Assembly (NCBI RefSeq): GCF_900106675.1 | Contig: NZ_FNOB01000012.1 | Coordinates: forward strand, 1-64,000 | From: Allgaiera indica | GTDB taxonomy: Bacteria > Pseudomonadota > Alphaproteobacteria > Rhodobacterales > Rhodobacteraceae | Reading direction: 5' to 3' | DNA: 64,000 bases | Shown: positions 24,545-32,230 of the stretch, piece after piece | Numbering within the stretch: the stretch's first letter is position 1 | Layout of the letters: every line of letters begins with the position of its first letter | The notes under the pieces: model-generated | What the model was told of the DNA's origin: nothing | What the model saw: the letters and a program-made list of their open reading frames with translations, nothing else | The model's database searches: none | Position numbers and translations under genes: made by a program

Positions 24545-25891
24545 TCATCCGATGGAAGGCGCCGCCAGCAGCCACAGCCCGAAGATCGTGTAGCCTACCA
24601 TCAGCACCCCGACCGGCAGATGCGTGCGCAGCCCACCGGGCACCAGTCGCAGCGTCAGCAGCACCGCCAGCACATGCGCCACGACGATCAGCGCCACCTG
24701 CGCCGACCAGATCAGCATAACGTCGTGCGGGTCGCTGAGGAACCCGAACGAGGCCCAGTCGTCATTGATCCCCAGCAGTGACCAGCCGCGCTCGAACGGG
24801 TCGTTGAGGCCGGTGAAGACATATTGCCCCCGGGTCAGCAGCGTCACCAGATAATGCGAGACGTGATAGGCCGTCGCGATCGGCAGGAAACCCAGCAGCA
24901 GGGGCGACCGGCCGGTGTTCGGGTCGCGTCCCCGGCGGCTTGCGGCCAGCGCGCCCAGGATCAGTGCCGCGGTCAGCGCCCAGGCCGCCAGCAGGCCCGC
25001 GCTGTTCACCCCGATCAGCGCCGTGCGTCCGGGATAGTTCAGCGGATTGACCCCCACCTGCCCCAGCCAGAAGAACGTCTCGCTGAGGCCGTCGAAGCTG
25101 ACGGTCGCCAGAAGCAGGGTGACGAAGGCGACCTCGGCCGCCGTCAGCGGCGCCATGGCGACGATCTGCGCGCCGGGCACGCCGATCCATAGTGCCCGGC
25201 GCTTGCCTTCGTCGCGGCGCCACAGCGGGGCGATCTTGGCGGTCAGCCGGAAATAGAGGCTCAGCGCCTCGCCCCGGTCGAGCCAGTCCTCGCCCTCCAG
25301 CACCGCCAGGGCGAAGACCAGCGTCCAGTAGAACGCGGCCACGCGCGCAAGACCCGCCGGGTCCGAAGGCGCGGGCGAGATCAATTCGTACCAGGCGATG
25401 GCGAAGAGGCCGGCGACGGCGGGCCAATGGCCCAGCCGTGCCAGCCCGACGCCGCCTTGCCGGCGCAAGAGGCGCCGCGCCAGCCGCACCGGCCCGCGCC
25501 AGGGGGCGATGGGCCGCCAGATGTCGCCAAGAAGCGCCACGGCGGCGGTCATCGCCACCCAGATCACCGTCCAGATCGTCAATGGCAGCAGGTTGCCCAG
25601 CGGATCGTGCGGCCCGAACTGGCCGACCGCCAGCAGGAAGACCAGCAGCCCGAAGCCCAGCCAGCTAAGCCCGGTGCCGGTGCCCGGCCAGGAACCCAAA
25701 CGCCAGGCGCGGAAGCGTGGCACCCATCCGGCCCAGACGCCCAGCAGCACGGTCGCGGCGACCGCCAGCGCCGCGCCGACGATCGCCGGGGTGGTGTCGA
25801 GCAGCAAGATCACCGCCTGTTGCGAGGCATGGGCCCGCGCGGCCGCGGGCAGCAGCGCCGCCGCCAGGCCCGCAGCGGCCGCCACGCACAT
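24545..25891 (-). CDS. Polytopic membrane protein of unknown function (fenitrothion-hydrolase-like annotation family)
   Basis: A 448-residue protein with roughly ten to twelve hydrophobic segments and a possible N-terminal signal (GLAAALLPAAARAHASQQ). Features include GTGLSWLGFGLLVFLLAVGQ, GDIWRPIAPWRG and IATAYHVSHYLVTLLTRGQY, with conserved-looking His and Trp residues in loops. It resembles membrane proteins annotated as fenitrothion hydrolase, but that name rests on very few characterised members. It is not an ArsJ-type MFS carrier by its layout, although it follows the arsenic genes on the same strand with a 139-base gap. No good ribosome-binding site was seen, so the start is uncertain. 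Confidence 0.6.
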   Translation of the reverse strand: MCVAAAAGLAAALLPAAARAHASQQAVILLLDTTPAIVGAALAVAATVLLGVWAGWVPRFRAWRLGSWPGTGTGLSWLGFGLLVFLLAVGQFGPHDPLGNLLPLTIWTVIWVAMTAAVALLGDIWRPIAPWRGPVRLARRLLRRQGGVGLARLGHWPAVAGLFAIAWYELISPAPSDPAGLARVAAFYWTLVFALAVLEGEDWLDRGEALSLYFRLTAKIAPLWRRDEGKRRALWIGVPGAQIVAMAPLTAAEVAFVTLLLATVSFDGLSETFFWLGQVGVNPLNYPGRTALIGVNSAGLLAAWALTAALILGALAASRRGRDPNTGRSPLLLGFLPIATAYHVSHYLVTLLTRGQYVFTGLNDPFERGWSLLGINDDWASFGFLSDPHDVMLIWSAQVALIVVAHVLAVLLTLRLVPGGLRTHLPVGVLMVGYTIFGLWLLAAPSIG

Positions 25892-26030
25892 GCGGCGCCG
25901 GGCCGGGCGGCGGCCGGTGTTTCGGGATGATGCGGTCAGCCTCGGCCCTCCAGCCAGGATGTGTTATGTGCGGCCCTTTTCTAGCCCGGATCTGCATGGC
26001 TGGGTATGGGCTTCATGACACGGCGGCCTG

Positions 26031-27050
26031 TCAGGCCATCGGGCCTGGGAAATGGGCGCGGGTGCGGTTCGCCACCGCCACCAGCGACAGCATCACCGGC
26101 ACCTCGACCAGCACGCCGACCACCGTGGCCAGCGCCGCCCCCGACGACAGCCCGAACAGCGAAATCGCCACCGCCACCGCCAACTCGAAGAAGTTCGAGG
26201 TTCCGATCAGCGCGCAGGGCGCGGCGATCTTGTGCGGCACCTTCAACGCGAAGGCCGCGCCGTAGCCGATCGCGAAGATCCCGTAGGACTGGATCAGGAT
26301 CGGCACCGCGATCAGCACGATGACGGCCGGGTGGGCGACGATTTCCTGCCCCTGCAGACCAAAGAGGATCATCACCGTGACGATCAGCCCGACCACCGAC
26401 CAGGCCTTGGCATGGCCCTGAAAGGCCGCGATCCGCTCTGGGCTGGCCAGCCTGCGCCGGGTCCAGGCGCCGGCCAGCAGCGGCAACAGCACGAACAGCA
26501 CGACCGACAGCAGCAGCGTCTGCCATGGGACCGCGATTTGCGTCACGCCCAGAAGGAAGGCCACGATCGGGGCATAGGCGAAGACCATCACCACGTCGTT
26601 CACCGACACCTGCAGCAAGGTATAGCTTTCGTCACCCCGCGTCAGATGCGACCAGACGAACACCATCGCGGTGCAGGGCGCGGCGGCCAGCAGGATCAGC
26701 CCGGCGGTATACTGCGCCGATTGCGCGGGCGTCAGCCAGGCGGCGAAGACGTGGTTGAAGAACACCACCGCCAGGGCCGCCATGCTGAAGGGCTTGATCA
26801 GCCAGTTCATCGCCAGGGTGATCGCCAGCCCCCGCGGCTGGCGCAGCGCATTCTTCAGCGCCGACAATTCCACCCCCACCATCATCGGATAGACCATCGC
26901 CCAGATCAGCACCGCGACCACCAGATTGACGCTGGCGACCTGCGCCGCTGCCACCGCACCCACGAGGCCCGGCAGCAGATTGCCCAGCACGATCCCCGCA
27001 ACCATGGCGAGGGCGACCCAGAGGGTCAGGAAGCGTTCGAAGATGCTCAT
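26031..27050 (-). CDS. acr3: Arsenite efflux permease, ACR3 family
   Basis: A 339-residue ten-segment carrier of the BASS/ACR3 family. The functional cysteine motif [20 protein letters not shown] (C126) is present, as are [14 protein letters not shown] and [13 protein letters not shown]. It exports As(III), and sometimes Sb(III), made by the ArsC domain encoded upstream on the same strand. Length and motifs are those of a full ACR3 protein. Confidence 0.9.
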   Translation of the reverse strand: MSIFERFLTLWVALAMVAGIVLGNLLPGLVGAVAAAQVASVNLVVAVLIWAMVYPMMVGVELSALKNALRQPRGLAITLAMNWLIKPFSMAALAVVFFNHVFAAWLTPAQSAQYTAGLILLAAAPCTAMVFVWSHLTRGDESYTLLQVSVNDVVMVFAYAPIVAFLLGVTQIAVPWQTLLLSVVLFVLLPLLAGAWTRRRLASPERIAAFQGHAKAWSVVGLIVTVMILFGLQGQEIVAHPAVIVLIAVPILIQSYGIFAIGYGAAFALKVPHKIAAPCALIGTSNFFELAVAVAISLFGLSSGAALATVVGVLVEVPVMLSLVAVANRTRAHFPGPMA

Positions 27051-27062
27051 GGGAACTCCTTG

Positions 27063-27110
27063 TCGCGGAAAGGCGGGGTCGCGGAAAGGCGGGGTCGCGG
27101 GTAGGCGGGA
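27063..27110. repeat. Three tandem 16-bp repeats
   Basis: Two exact copies of TCGCGGAAAGGCGGGG (27063-27078, 27079-27094) are followed by a third copy with 3 changes (27095-27110). They fill much of the 94-base gap between acr3 and the GAPDH gene. The unit is not a multiple of three and is not coding. It is probably a replication-slippage expansion. Confidence 0.85.
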
Positions 27111-27144
27111 TCAGGGAAGGTGGGGCGGCGCGCGCTCGATGCGG

Positions 27145-28143
27145 CTAGGGCGCGGCCCCCGCCATCAGCGCCACATCGACCAGCCGGTTGGCATAGCCCA
27201 TCTCGTTGTCGTACCAGGCGTAGATCTTCACCTGGGTGCCGTTCACCACCATCGTCGATTGCGCATCGACGATCGCGGATCGGGTGTCGTTGACGTAATC
27301 GGCCGAGACCAGCGGCCGCGTTTCATAGCCCAGGATGCCCCGCAGCGGCCCTTCGGCCGCGGCGCGCAAAAGCGAATTCACCTCTTCGCGATCGGTCGGG
27401 CGTTCGACCTCGAAGACGCAATCGGTGAGCGAGGCATTGAGCAGCGGCACCCGCACCGCATGGCCGTTCAGCCGGCCCTTCAACTCGGGGTAGATCAGGG
27501 TGATCGCGGTGGCCGAGCCGGTGGTCGTGGGGATCAGCGAATTCAGCGCCGAACGGGCGCGGCGCAGATCCTTCGCGGGGCGGTCCACGATGGTCTGGGT
27601 GTTGGTCACGTCATGGATCGTGGTGATCGACCCATGGCGGATCCCCAGCCCTTCGTGGATCACCTTCACGACGGGCGCCAGGCAATTGGTGGTGCAACTC
27701 GCGGCGGTGACGATGCGGTGGGTGCCGGGGTCGTAGCTTTCGTGGTTCACCCCATAGACGATGTTCGCCGTGGGGCCGTCCTTGACCGGCGCCGAGACCA
27801 CGACCCGCTTCACCCCGGCCTCGAAATAGGGGGCGAGCTTCGCCTCGGACTTGAACGCGCCGGTGCAGTCGATCACCACATCGACATCCTCAAGCGGCAG
27901 ATCCGCGATCCGGCCGGTGCCGATGAACGGCAGGCGCGTGCCGTCGATGGTAACGCCGCGGTCGTCATGCGAGAACCCGGCCTGCCAGCGGCCGTGGACG
28001 CTGTCGAATTCCAGCAGATGCGCGTGCATCGCCGGATCGCCGGCCGCATCGTTGATCCAGGCGATCCGGGCGCCGCGTTCCAGTAGCGGTTTCAGCGCCA
28101 GCTTTCCGATCCGGCCAAGGCCGTTCAGGGCATAGGTGGTCAT
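27145..28143 (-). CDS. Arsenic-operon glyceraldehyde-3-phosphate dehydrogenase (ArsJ-associated type)
   Basis: A 332-residue GAPDH with NAD site [12 protein letters not shown] and catalytic C150 in [13 protein letters not shown]. It is the ars-operon branch, which uses arsenate in place of phosphate to make 1-arseno-3-phosphoglycerate. This branch is inferred from position: its ATG overlaps the arsR-arsC stop and acr3 follows. Known partners of this enzyme are ArsJ carriers that export the arsenylated product. No ArsJ is present here, so either it is elsewhere in the genome or this copy works differently. A housekeeping glycolytic role is less likely from the context. Confidence 0.8.
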   Translation of the reverse strand: MTTYALNGLGRIGKLALKPLLERGARIAWINDAAGDPAMHAHLLEFDSVHGRWQAGFSHDDRGVTIDGTRLPFIGTGRIADLPLEDVDVVIDCTGAFKSEAKLAPYFEAGVKRVVVSAPVKDGPTANIVYGVNHESYDPGTHRIVTAASCTTNCLAPVVKVIHEGLGIRHGSITTIHDVTNTQTIVDRPAKDLRRARSALNSLIPTTTGSATAITLIYPELKGRLNGHAVRVPLLNASLTDCVFEVERPTDREEVNSLLRAAAEGPLRGILGYETRPLVSADYVNDTRSAIVDAQSTMVVNGTQVKIYAWYDNEMGYANRLVDVALMAGAAP

Positions 28144-29000
28144 GACGGGTCCTTTTCGGGGGGCGGATCATCGCGTCCGATCCGGTCGACGGCGGATTGC
28201 AGGCCGATGCGGTCGAGCGCTTCGAACGGCAGTGCCGCGAAGGCGTCGATCCGGCGTTTCAGCGCGCCGTAGGCTGCGTGAAAGGCCAGGCGCCGCTCGG
28301 CCGGGCTGCCTTCGGCCTTTACCGGGTCCGGCACGCCCCAATGGCCGCTGACAGGCTGGCCTTCCCAGGCGGGGCAGGCCTCGTTCGCAGCCTGATTGCA
28401 GACGGTGAAGACGAAATCGAAGCGCGGCGCGCCGGGGCCCGAAACCTCCGCGACGTTCTTTGCGCGCAGGGTCGAAACGTCATGGCCGTGGGCCTTCATC
28501 ACTTCGAGCGCAAGGGGGTTGAGGCTCGAATGGGGCCGGGTGCCGGCGGAATAGGCGTTGAAGCGGTTGCCCGCCCGGTCGCGCAGCAGCGTCTCGGCGA
28601 AGATCGAGCGGGCCGAATTGCCGGTGCAGATGAAGAGGACGTTGTACTTGTGTCCCGCCTCCGGCGCCGGCGCCGGGGCTTCGCCCGGAAGCGGCGAGAT
28701 GGGTGCGCAGATATCCGGCCGTCCCCGGCAGCAATCGTGCAGCAGGAAATCGAAGGTTTCACGCACCGCCCCTAGCTCGATGGCATAAAGCAGCGACCGG
28801 CCATCGCGGTGCTGGGTGATCAACCCCGCCTGCATCAAGGCCGAAAGATAGTTCGACAGCGTATTGGCCTTGACACCCAGCGCCTCGGCGATTTCTCCGG
28901 CAGGCAGCCGGTCGGGATAGCGCCGCATCAGCAGCCGAAACAATGCCAGCCGCTGCGGGTGGCCCAGGGTCGTCAGCCGATGGGGAATCAACATTTCCAT
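28140..29000 (-). CDS. ArsR-ArsC fusion: arsenic-responsive repressor with arsenate reductase domain
   Basis: A 286-residue two-domain protein. Residues 5-95 are an ArsR-type winged helix ([20 protein letters not shown]) followed by a Cys-rich stretch (C90, C91, C98) that may sense arsenite. Residues 118-255 are a low-molecular-weight-phosphatase-type arsenate reductase with P-loop CTGNSARS (C125) and two further cysteines, C201 and C209, arranged as in thioredoxin-coupled ArsC. A Pro/Ala-rich linker joins them. It starts the arsenic operon and probably represses its own promoter in the AT-rich 29001-29035 region. Confidence 0.88.
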   Translation of the reverse strand: MEMLIPHRLTTLGHPQRLALFRLLMRRYPDRLPAGEIAEALGVKANTLSNYLSALMQAGLITQHRDGRSLLYAIELGAVRETFDFLLHDCCRGRPDICAPISPLPGEAPAPAPEAGHKYNVLFICTGNSARSIFAETLLRDRAGNRFNAYSAGTRPHSSLNPLALEVMKAHGHDVSTLRAKNVAEVSGPGAPRFDFVFTVCNQAANEACPAWEGQPVSGHWGVPDPVKAEGSPAERRLAFHAAYGALKRRIDAFAALPFEALDRIGLQSAVDRIGRDDPPPEKDPS

Positions 29001-29035
29001 ATTTCATGTATTTTCGAATTATTGGATCTGGACAA
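29001..29035. promoter_or_regulatory. AT-rich divergent promoter island at the arsenic/benzoate boundary
   Basis: About 35 bases of markedly AT-rich DNA directly in front of the arsR-arsC start stand out from the GC-rich surroundings. This is the natural place for the arsenic-operon promoter and the ArsR operator. No perfect palindrome could be assigned by eye. Confidence 0.4.
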
Positions 29036-29114
29036 GTGACGTTTTCGTGACGATCGGCTTGGCTGCGGCAGCGCCGGCGGTGCGGCACGTGCGGCTACTG
29101 TCCGTATGGGGCGT

Positions 29115-29128
29115 TGCATTTTGTCGCA
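29115..29128. promoter_or_regulatory. Candidate BoxR site upstream of the NitT/TauT importer
   Basis: TGCA-TTTTGT-CGCA matches the TGCA-N6-TGCA pattern with one mismatch. It lies 91 bases before the leader ORF of the ABC importer operon. The same pattern recurs before bclA, boxC, boxR and the hydratase/dehydrogenase gene. BzdR/BoxR regulators are known to recognise TGCA repeats. Confidence 0.4.
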
Positions 29129-29205
29129 GACCGGCACAGGAATTGAGGCAGGATCGTCCGGGCGGCGCGGCCGCGTCGGGCACCACACCAGGGGAGGAGA
29201 CGCCG

Positions 29206-29259
29206 ATGACCGGCAAGGGATGGGACGCAGGCCGCCGGGTCTGCGACGCCGGGGCTTGA
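29206..29259 (+). CDS. 17-codon leader ORF coupled to the ABC ATPase
   Basis: A strong ribosome-binding site (GGGGAGGAGA, 29191-29200) precedes an ATG that opens a 17-codon frame ending at TGA 29257-29259. That stop overlaps a TTG (29256-29258) which begins the frame of the ATPase gene. The ATPase start has no strong site of its own, so its translation probably depends on this leader. Alternatively the ATG was the ancestral ATPase start and a frameshift has separated the two. Confidence 0.5.
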   Translation: MTGKGWDAGRRVCDAGA

Positions 29260-30143
29260 AGCGCGCGGCAGCCGAGGCCGCGCAGGGCGGGGTGCCGCAG
29301 GGCCTGCCGCCGGGGGCGCCGTCGCCGCGGGCCGCGCACCGGGCGATCGCATTCGAGGGCGTGACGATCGAGTTCGGCGGCACCGGCCAAGCCCTGTTTC
29401 GCGCCGTGGAAGGCGCCGATCTGGCGGTAGCCGAGGGGGAGTTCGTAGCGATCGTCGGCCCTACCGGCTGCGGGAAGTCGACACTTTTGAACGCGGCTGC
29501 GGGGCTGCTGACGCCGGCGGCGGGGCAGGTGCGGATCTTCGGCGCGCCGCTGGCGGGGCTCAATCGCGACGCGGGGTATCTGTTCCAGCTTGAGGCGCTG
29601 ATGCCGTGGAAGACGGCGCTCGAAAACGTGGCGATAGGGCTGGAGATCGCGGGCACGCCAAAGCGCGCCGCCCGCGACCGGGCCCGCGACTGGCTGCGCC
29701 GGGTGGGCCTGGCGCCCTTCGCCGATCGCTATCCGCACATGTTGTCGGGCGGGCAGCGCAAGCGCGTGGCGATGGCGCAGGTGCTGATCCGCGATCCGCG
29801 CATCGTGCTGATGGACGAACCCTTCGGCCCGCTTGACGCCCAGACCCGGCTGATCATGGGCGACCTGCTGCTGCGGCTGTGGCAGGAGAACCGCAAGGCG
29901 GTGCTGTTCGTCACCCATGATCTGGAAGAAGCGATCAGCCTTGCCGATCGGGTGGTGATCATGTCCGCCGGGCCGGCGGCGCGGATCATCGGCGATTTCC
30001 CGATCGGCCTGGCCCGCCCGCGCGACATATCCGAGATCAAGCTGATGCCCGAATTCCAGGCGCTGCACCGCGACATCTGGCACCTGCTGAAATCCGAGGT
30101 GCTGAAGGCCTATCCCGACCTGACGATGAGAGAGACGCCATGA
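29256..30143 (+). CDS. NitT/TauT-type ABC transporter ATP-binding protein
   Basis: 295 residues from the TTG at 29256. Walker A is GPTGCGKST, the signature LSGGQRKRVAMAQVL, Walker B IVLMDEPFGPLDAQ, and the switch histidine is in LFVTHDLEEAI. This is the SsuB/TauB/NrtD-like group, whose other members take up sulfonates, nitrate, thiamine precursors or aromatic acids. The frame is open back to 29106, but that part is not family-like. The next gene overlaps by 4 bases. Proximity to the benzoate genes and a shared operator-like site suggest an aromatic carboxylate as substrate. Confidence 0.85.
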   Translation: MKRAAAEAAQGGVPQGLPPGAPSPRAAHRAIAFEGVTIEFGGTGQALFRAVEGADLAVAEGEFVAIVGPTGCGKSTLLNAAAGLLTPAAGQVRIFGAPLAGLNRDAGYLFQLEALMPWKTALENVAIGLEIAGTPKRAARDRARDWLRRVGLAPFADRYPHMLSGGQRKRVAMAQVLIRDPRIVLMDEPFGPLDAQTRLIMGDLLLRLWQENRKAVLFVTHDLEEAISLADRVVIMSAGPAARIIGDFPIGLARPRDISEIKLMPEFQALHRDIWHLLKSEVLKAYPDLTMRETP

Positions 30144-30934
30144 ACCGCATGAACCGCGCCCTGCTGATCGTCCTGCAGGTGGGGGTTGCCGTGTTCCTAG
30201 TGCTGGCCTGGCAGATCGCCACCACCACGCATCTTGTGGGCAATCCGCAGGATCTGGCCTTCTTCTTCTCGACGCCGGGCGACGTGGCAGCGCAGATCTG
30301 GACCTGGTTCGCCACCGGCTCGATCTGGTACAACCTGTGGATCACGCTGGAGGAATCGATCCTGTCCTTCCTGATCGGCGCCTTCGCGGCGCTGGTGCTG
30401 GGGTTCTGGTTCGCGCGCAAGCCGCGGCTTGGGGCGGTGTTCGATCCCTATATCAAGGGCGCGAACGCCATGCCCCGCGTGGTGCTGGCGCCGATCTTCA
30501 CGCTGTGGTTCGGGCTGGGGATCTGGTCGAAGGTGGCGCTGGGATTCACGCTGGTCTTCTTCATCGTGTTCTTCAACGTCGTCCAGGGCGTGCGCGAGGC
30601 CGACAAGACCATCCTGTCGAACGCCCGGATGCTGGGCATGAATGAACGCCAGCTTCTGCGCCATGTCTATCTGCCGTCCGCGCTGTCGTGGGTGTTCTCG
30701 TCTTTGCACACCTCGATCGGCTTCGCCGTGGTCGGCGCGGTGGTGGGGGAATATCTCGGCTCTGCCGCGGGGCTTGGCTATCTGATCCAGCAGGCCGAAG
30801 GCATGTTCGACGTCGCCGGCGTGTTCGCGGGCATGTTCGTTCTGGCGGCCTTCGTCATCGCCATCGACTACGGCGTCACGCTGATCGAGCGGCGCCTGCT
30901 GGTGTGGCGGCCGCAGCTTCATGGCGGGTCCTGA
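30140..30934 (+). CDS. NitT/TauT-type ABC transporter permease
   Basis: A 264-residue permease with six hydrophobic segments and the BPD_transp_1 EAA region (ARMLGMNERQLLRHVYLPSA, near residue 155) that docks with the ATPase. The family-typical SFLIGAFAALVLGFWFARKP is seen near residue 75. It starts within the ATPase stop (ATGA) and is followed by the binding-protein gene. Confidence 0.87.
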   Translation: MNRMNRALLIVLQVGVAVFLVLAWQIATTTHLVGNPQDLAFFFSTPGDVAAQIWTWFATGSIWYNLWITLEESILSFLIGAFAALVLGFWFARKPRLGAVFDPYIKGANAMPRVVLAPIFTLWFGLGIWSKVALGFTLVFFIVFFNVVQGVREADKTILSNARMLGMNERQLLRHVYLPSALSWVFSSLHTSIGFAVVGAVVGEYLGSAAGLGYLIQQAEGMFDVAGVFAGMFVLAAFVIAIDYGVTLIERRLLVWRPQLHGGS

Positions 30935-30996
30935 TCCGCCAAGATCCGAAGCGCCCCCGGGGGGAGAGGGCGCATCTTGCAAGGAGGAGATGGAAG

Positions 30997-32007
30997 ATGA
31001 ACAAACTGACCAGATGGCTCGCCGTAGCGGCGACCGCGCTTCTGGGTTTCGGAGGCGCCGCCCAGGCGGCGCCGACGGTGACGCTGGCGATCGGGGGCGC
31101 GGGCTGCCTGTGCTACCTGCCCACGGTGCTGGCCAAGCAGCTTGGCATGTACAAGCAGGCCGGGCTGGACGTGAACATGGTCAACTTCAAGGGCGGCAGC
31201 CAGGCGCTGACGGCGGTGATCGGGGGCTCGGCCGACGTGGTGTCGGGCTATTTCGACCACACGGTGGAGCTTGCCGCGAAGCACCAAAAGCTGGAATCCT
31301 TCGTGATCTATGACCGCTTCCCCGGCCTGGTGCTGGTGGTCTCGCCCAAGGAGACGGACAAGATCACCTCGATCAAGGATCTGGCGGGCAAGCATGTCGG
31401 CGTCTCGGCGCCGGGGTCCTCGACCGATTTCTTCCTGAAGTACCTGCTGACGCGGGCCGGTCTGAAACGGGATTCGGCGGCGGTGATCGGCGTGGGCCTG
31501 GGCGGCACGGCGATCGCGGCGATGGAGCAGGGCCGCATCGACGCGGCGGTGATGCTGGATCCGGCGGTGACGATCCTGCAAAACAAGTACAAGAACCTGC
31601 GCATCCTGTCCGACACCCGCAGCGAGAAGGACACGGTCGCGACCTTCGGCGGCAATTACCCGGGCGGCGCCTTCTATGCCCGCGCCTCTTGGGTGAATTC
31701 CCACAAGAAGGAGGCCCAGATGATGACCGACGCCATGGTCAACACCCTGAAATGGATCCACAGCCATACGCCCGAGCAGATCATGGCCAAGATGCCGCCC
31801 GAAATGGTGGGCAAGAACAAGAAGACCTATCTGGCGGCGCTGACCAACACGATCCCGATGTATTCCAAGGACGGGATGATGGACCCGAAGGGCGCCGAGG
31901 CCGTGCTCAAGGTCTTTTCCGAGGGTGACCCCGAAGTGGCGAAGGCGCATGTGAATATCACCGACACCTACACCAACGAATTCGCCAAGAAGGCGAACAA
32001 GATGTAG
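30997..32007 (+). CDS. NMT1/THI5-like ABC transporter substrate-binding protein
   Basis: A 336-residue periplasmic protein with a Sec signal (RWLAVAATALLGFGGAAQA). The mature part reads VTLAIGGAGCLCYLPTVLAK and GSQALTAVIGGSADVVSGYF, the NMT1/SsuA pattern. The start at 30997 is fixed by AAGGAGGAGA just upstream. It is the third gene of the importer, with a strong hairpin after its stop. Related binding proteins are found beside aromatic-degradation genes, so benzoate or a hydroxylated analogue is the most likely ligand, by inference. Confidence 0.85.
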   Translation: MNKLTRWLAVAATALLGFGGAAQAAPTVTLAIGGAGCLCYLPTVLAKQLGMYKQAGLDVNMVNFKGGSQALTAVIGGSADVVSGYFDHTVELAAKHQKLESFVIYDRFPGLVLVVSPKETDKITSIKDLAGKHVGVSAPGSSTDFFLKYLLTRAGLKRDSAAVIGVGLGGTAIAAMEQGRIDAAVMLDPAVTILQNKYKNLRILSDTRSEKDTVATFGGNYPGGAFYARASWVNSHKKEAQMMTDAMVNTLKWIHSHTPEQIMAKMPPEMVGKNKKTYLAALTNTIPMYSKDGMMDPKGAEAVLKVFSEGDPEVAKAHVNITDTYTNEFAKKANKM

Positions 32008-32023
32008 TGGCCCGTGCCGCGAT

Positions 32024-32049
32024 CCGCGGGCCGGAACCCCGGCCCGCGG
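32024..32049 (+). terminator. Strong GC hairpin after the importer operon
   Basis: CCGCGGGCCGG and CCGGCCCGCGG form a perfect 11-bp stem with an AACC loop 17 bases after the binding-protein stop. There is no clean T-run, but the stem is the most stable one noted in the window. It separates the importer operon from bclA. Confidence 0.7.
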
Positions 32050-32090
32050 CGTCGTCAGGTTTCCCTCTCGCGGTCGGCTTTCGTGATTTA

Positions 32091-32104
32091 TGCAGCAAAA
32101 TGCA
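32091..32104. promoter_or_regulatory. Candidate BoxR operator 1 in front of bclA
   Basis: TGCA-GCAAAA-TGCA is an exact TGCA-N6-TGCA inverted repeat in the AT-richer gap between the terminator and bclA. A second copy is centred 51 bases further on, about five helical turns away, which would allow cooperative binding on one face of the DNA. Confidence 0.5.
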
Positions 32105-32141
32105 GAACGAGAAGCTTTTTGTTGCCGGGGTATGAAAGTTG

Positions 32142-32155
32142 TGCATTATACCGCA
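32142..32155. promoter_or_regulatory. Candidate BoxR operator 2 in front of bclA
   Basis: TGCA-TTATAC-CGCA has one mismatch to the TGCA-N6-TGCA pattern and lies 76 bases before the bclA start. Its AT-rich spacer includes a TTATAC element that could double as a -10 hexamer, so a bound regulator would block the promoter. Confidence 0.45.
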
Positions 32156-32230
32156 TATATTTGTCGCGCCTAGGAGGATGCCCGGTGGGGTGTTGGCGCG
32201 GGCATTCCTGGGCTTGAGGGAGGAACTGGC

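Noticed and set aside
24545-25891. ArsJ organoarsenical exporter
   Set aside because: The segment pattern and loop motifs are not those of an MFS carrier.
27063-27110. CRISPR-like repeat
   Set aside because: Copies are directly adjacent with no spacers and the unit is only 16 bases.
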